The translations under genes and the position numbers were made by a program. The notes below the pieces were generated by a model, which saw nothing but the letters and a program-made list of their open reading frames with translations, was not told where the DNA came from and did no database searches. Positions 44,045-44,656 of a DNA stretch of 44,656 bases are shown here, in pieces (within the stretch, counting starts at the first letter, position 1; each line of letters opens with the position of its first letter). The stretch is from Sedimenticola sp. (GTDB taxonomy: Bacteria; Pseudomonadota; Gammaproteobacteria; Chromatiales; Chromatiaceae): contig JAMOMB010000059.1 in the NCBI GenBank assembly GCA_027068795.1, positions 1 to 44,656 on the forward strand, read 5' to 3'.

Positions 44045-44656
44045 TCAATTTGCCAAGGTTGTTTTCTTGGCGGGAGTGAAAGTTCCTTTGGTGCCAAATA
44101 GGAAAGCCACTATAGTTGTGTAAAAGAGTGCAGGCACCAGGTGAAATATCGCCCGGTTTATCGTGGTAGAGTTAGCGGCTGCTTGGTAGTGTTGAGTAAA
44201 AGAAAACACAAAAAAGACGAAGAAGATACCAATAGCAAGTGTCAGAGCTGCTGGCGTAATTACCTGTTTAGACTTTCCCACAAACATGATAACAGGCAAT
44301 AAAAGCAGGATAAGCCAGCCCGATAGATTCCAATTGTTCCGAATAAAAACGTTGTCGATAAAATATTGCGCTACAGAATGATATGCGATGGGAAATGTAC
44401 CAAATCCCGGGATTTGCAGCATATCGGCTGACAAAATCAGCTGTTGGTTTTCTGTCAGATTTAGCACAATTTGATGTGTGGTGGCTAAAGTTCCCAATAT
44501 TACAATAGTGAACAGCGACAACAGGTATTTTTGCCACTTGGGTGAAATAACCAGTAGCATGCCTGGAATCAGTGTAGCGGCCCAAATCAAGCCAGGTTTT
44601 TTCGTGAGAATACAGCCAACCGCCATCACGAGCATTAGCATTAGTTGTACAGAAGA
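44045..44656 (-). CDS. Integral membrane protein, 5' end beyond the window
   Basis: Only the C-terminal part is visible. The reading frame stays open to the window edge (44656) above the tracked ATG at 44641, so the true start is outside. The visible 203 codons contain about five membrane helices (LIWAATLIPGMLLVI, LSLFTIVILGTLAT, WLILLLLPVIMFVG, LTLAIGIFFVFFVF, FHLVPALFYTTIVAFLFG) and a short loop with QHYQAAANSTT. It may be a polysaccharide or lipid glycosyltransferase with many helices, but I do not recognise its family. It precedes the WecG-like gene by 5 nt and is probably in the same operon. Confidence 0.75.
   Translation of the reverse strand, partial: SSVQLMLMLVMAVGCILTKKPGLIWAATLIPGMLLVISPKWQKYLLSLFTIVILGTLATTHQIVLNLTENQQLILSADMLQIPGFGTFPIAYHSVAQYFIDNVFIRNNWNLSGWLILLLLPVIMFVGKSKQVITPAALTLAIGIFFVFFVFSFTQHYQAAANSTTINRAIFHLVPALFYTTIVAFLFGTKGTFTPAKKTTLAN

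Noticed and set aside
1-44656. tRNA, rRNA, CRISPR arrays, integrases or insertion sequences
   Set aside because: None recognised by reading; the toxin-antitoxin pair and the GC shift are the only signs of mobility, and no transposase or att-like direct repeats were seen.

Overview
The window is a chromosomal segment of a gammaproteobacterium. The gene order from pilT/pilU through pyrR-pyrB-pyrC', ruvX, yqgE, tonB and gshB to pilGHIJ-chpA-chpC follows the order I know from Pseudomonas aeruginosa PAO1 (about PA0392 to PA0415). The differences (ahcY-metF-rsmE attached on the left, apbE inserted, no pilK or chpB) and the SAH-riboswitch remnant before ahcY suggest a non-Pseudomonas lineage, possibly Chromatiales-like. 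The species cannot be read from the sequence. The left 32 kb is GC-rich; the right 12 kb is clearly AT-richer.

Layout. (1) 1-3074, plus strand: the 3' edge of an SAH riboswitch, then ahcY, metF and rsmE (methyl cycle, one-carbon metabolism, rRNA methylation). (2) 3054-13140, minus strand: a chemosensory (Pil-Chp) operon for type IV pilus twitching and surface sensing, transcribed pilG-pilH-pilI-pilJ-chpA-chpC. It lacks the adaptation enzymes PilK and ChpB. (3) 13599-21136, plus strand: nine tightly packed genes, gshB-apbE-tonB-yqgE-ruvX-pyrR-pyrB-pyrC'-pyrK-like, mostly with overlapping stops and starts. pyrC' has lost the dihydroorotase metal ligands and is probably a structural partner of PyrB. 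(4) 21191-23489, minus strand: the pilus retraction ATPases pilT and pilU. (5) 23677-26051, plus strand: yggS-proC-yggT-yggU. (6) 26132-26781: a vapBC toxin-antitoxin pair with a readable promoter/operator.

(7) 26872-44656: a surface-polysaccharide locus. A Wzz-like chain-length protein and a WcaJ-type initiating phosphoglycosyltransferase converge. A dynamin-like GTPase follows. Then comes an AT-rich, probably acquired cassette: wecB (UDP-GlcNAc 2-epimerase), a Wzx/MurJ-like flippase, a methyltransferase, a GT4 glycosyltransferase, a Wzy/ligase-like polymerase, a second glycosyltransferase, a NodU/CmcH-type carbamoyltransferase and a secreted beta-rich protein. On the minus strand are a WecG/TagA/CpsF glycosyltransferase and a membrane protein cut by the window end. 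Together these genes could start, build, modify, flip and polymerise a ManNAc-containing, carbamoylated glycan.

No tRNA, rRNA, CRISPR array or transposase was recognised. Regulatory elements include several hairpins, three copies of a short REP-like palindrome (arms with a 4-nt loop), a VapBC operator with a perfect 13-bp tandem repeat, and a probable leaderless start for yqgE. The points most worth following up are the pseudo-dihydroorotase plus orphan PyrK-like pair, the orphan dynamin-like GTPase next to the glycan locus, and the secreted protein beside the carbamoyltransferase.
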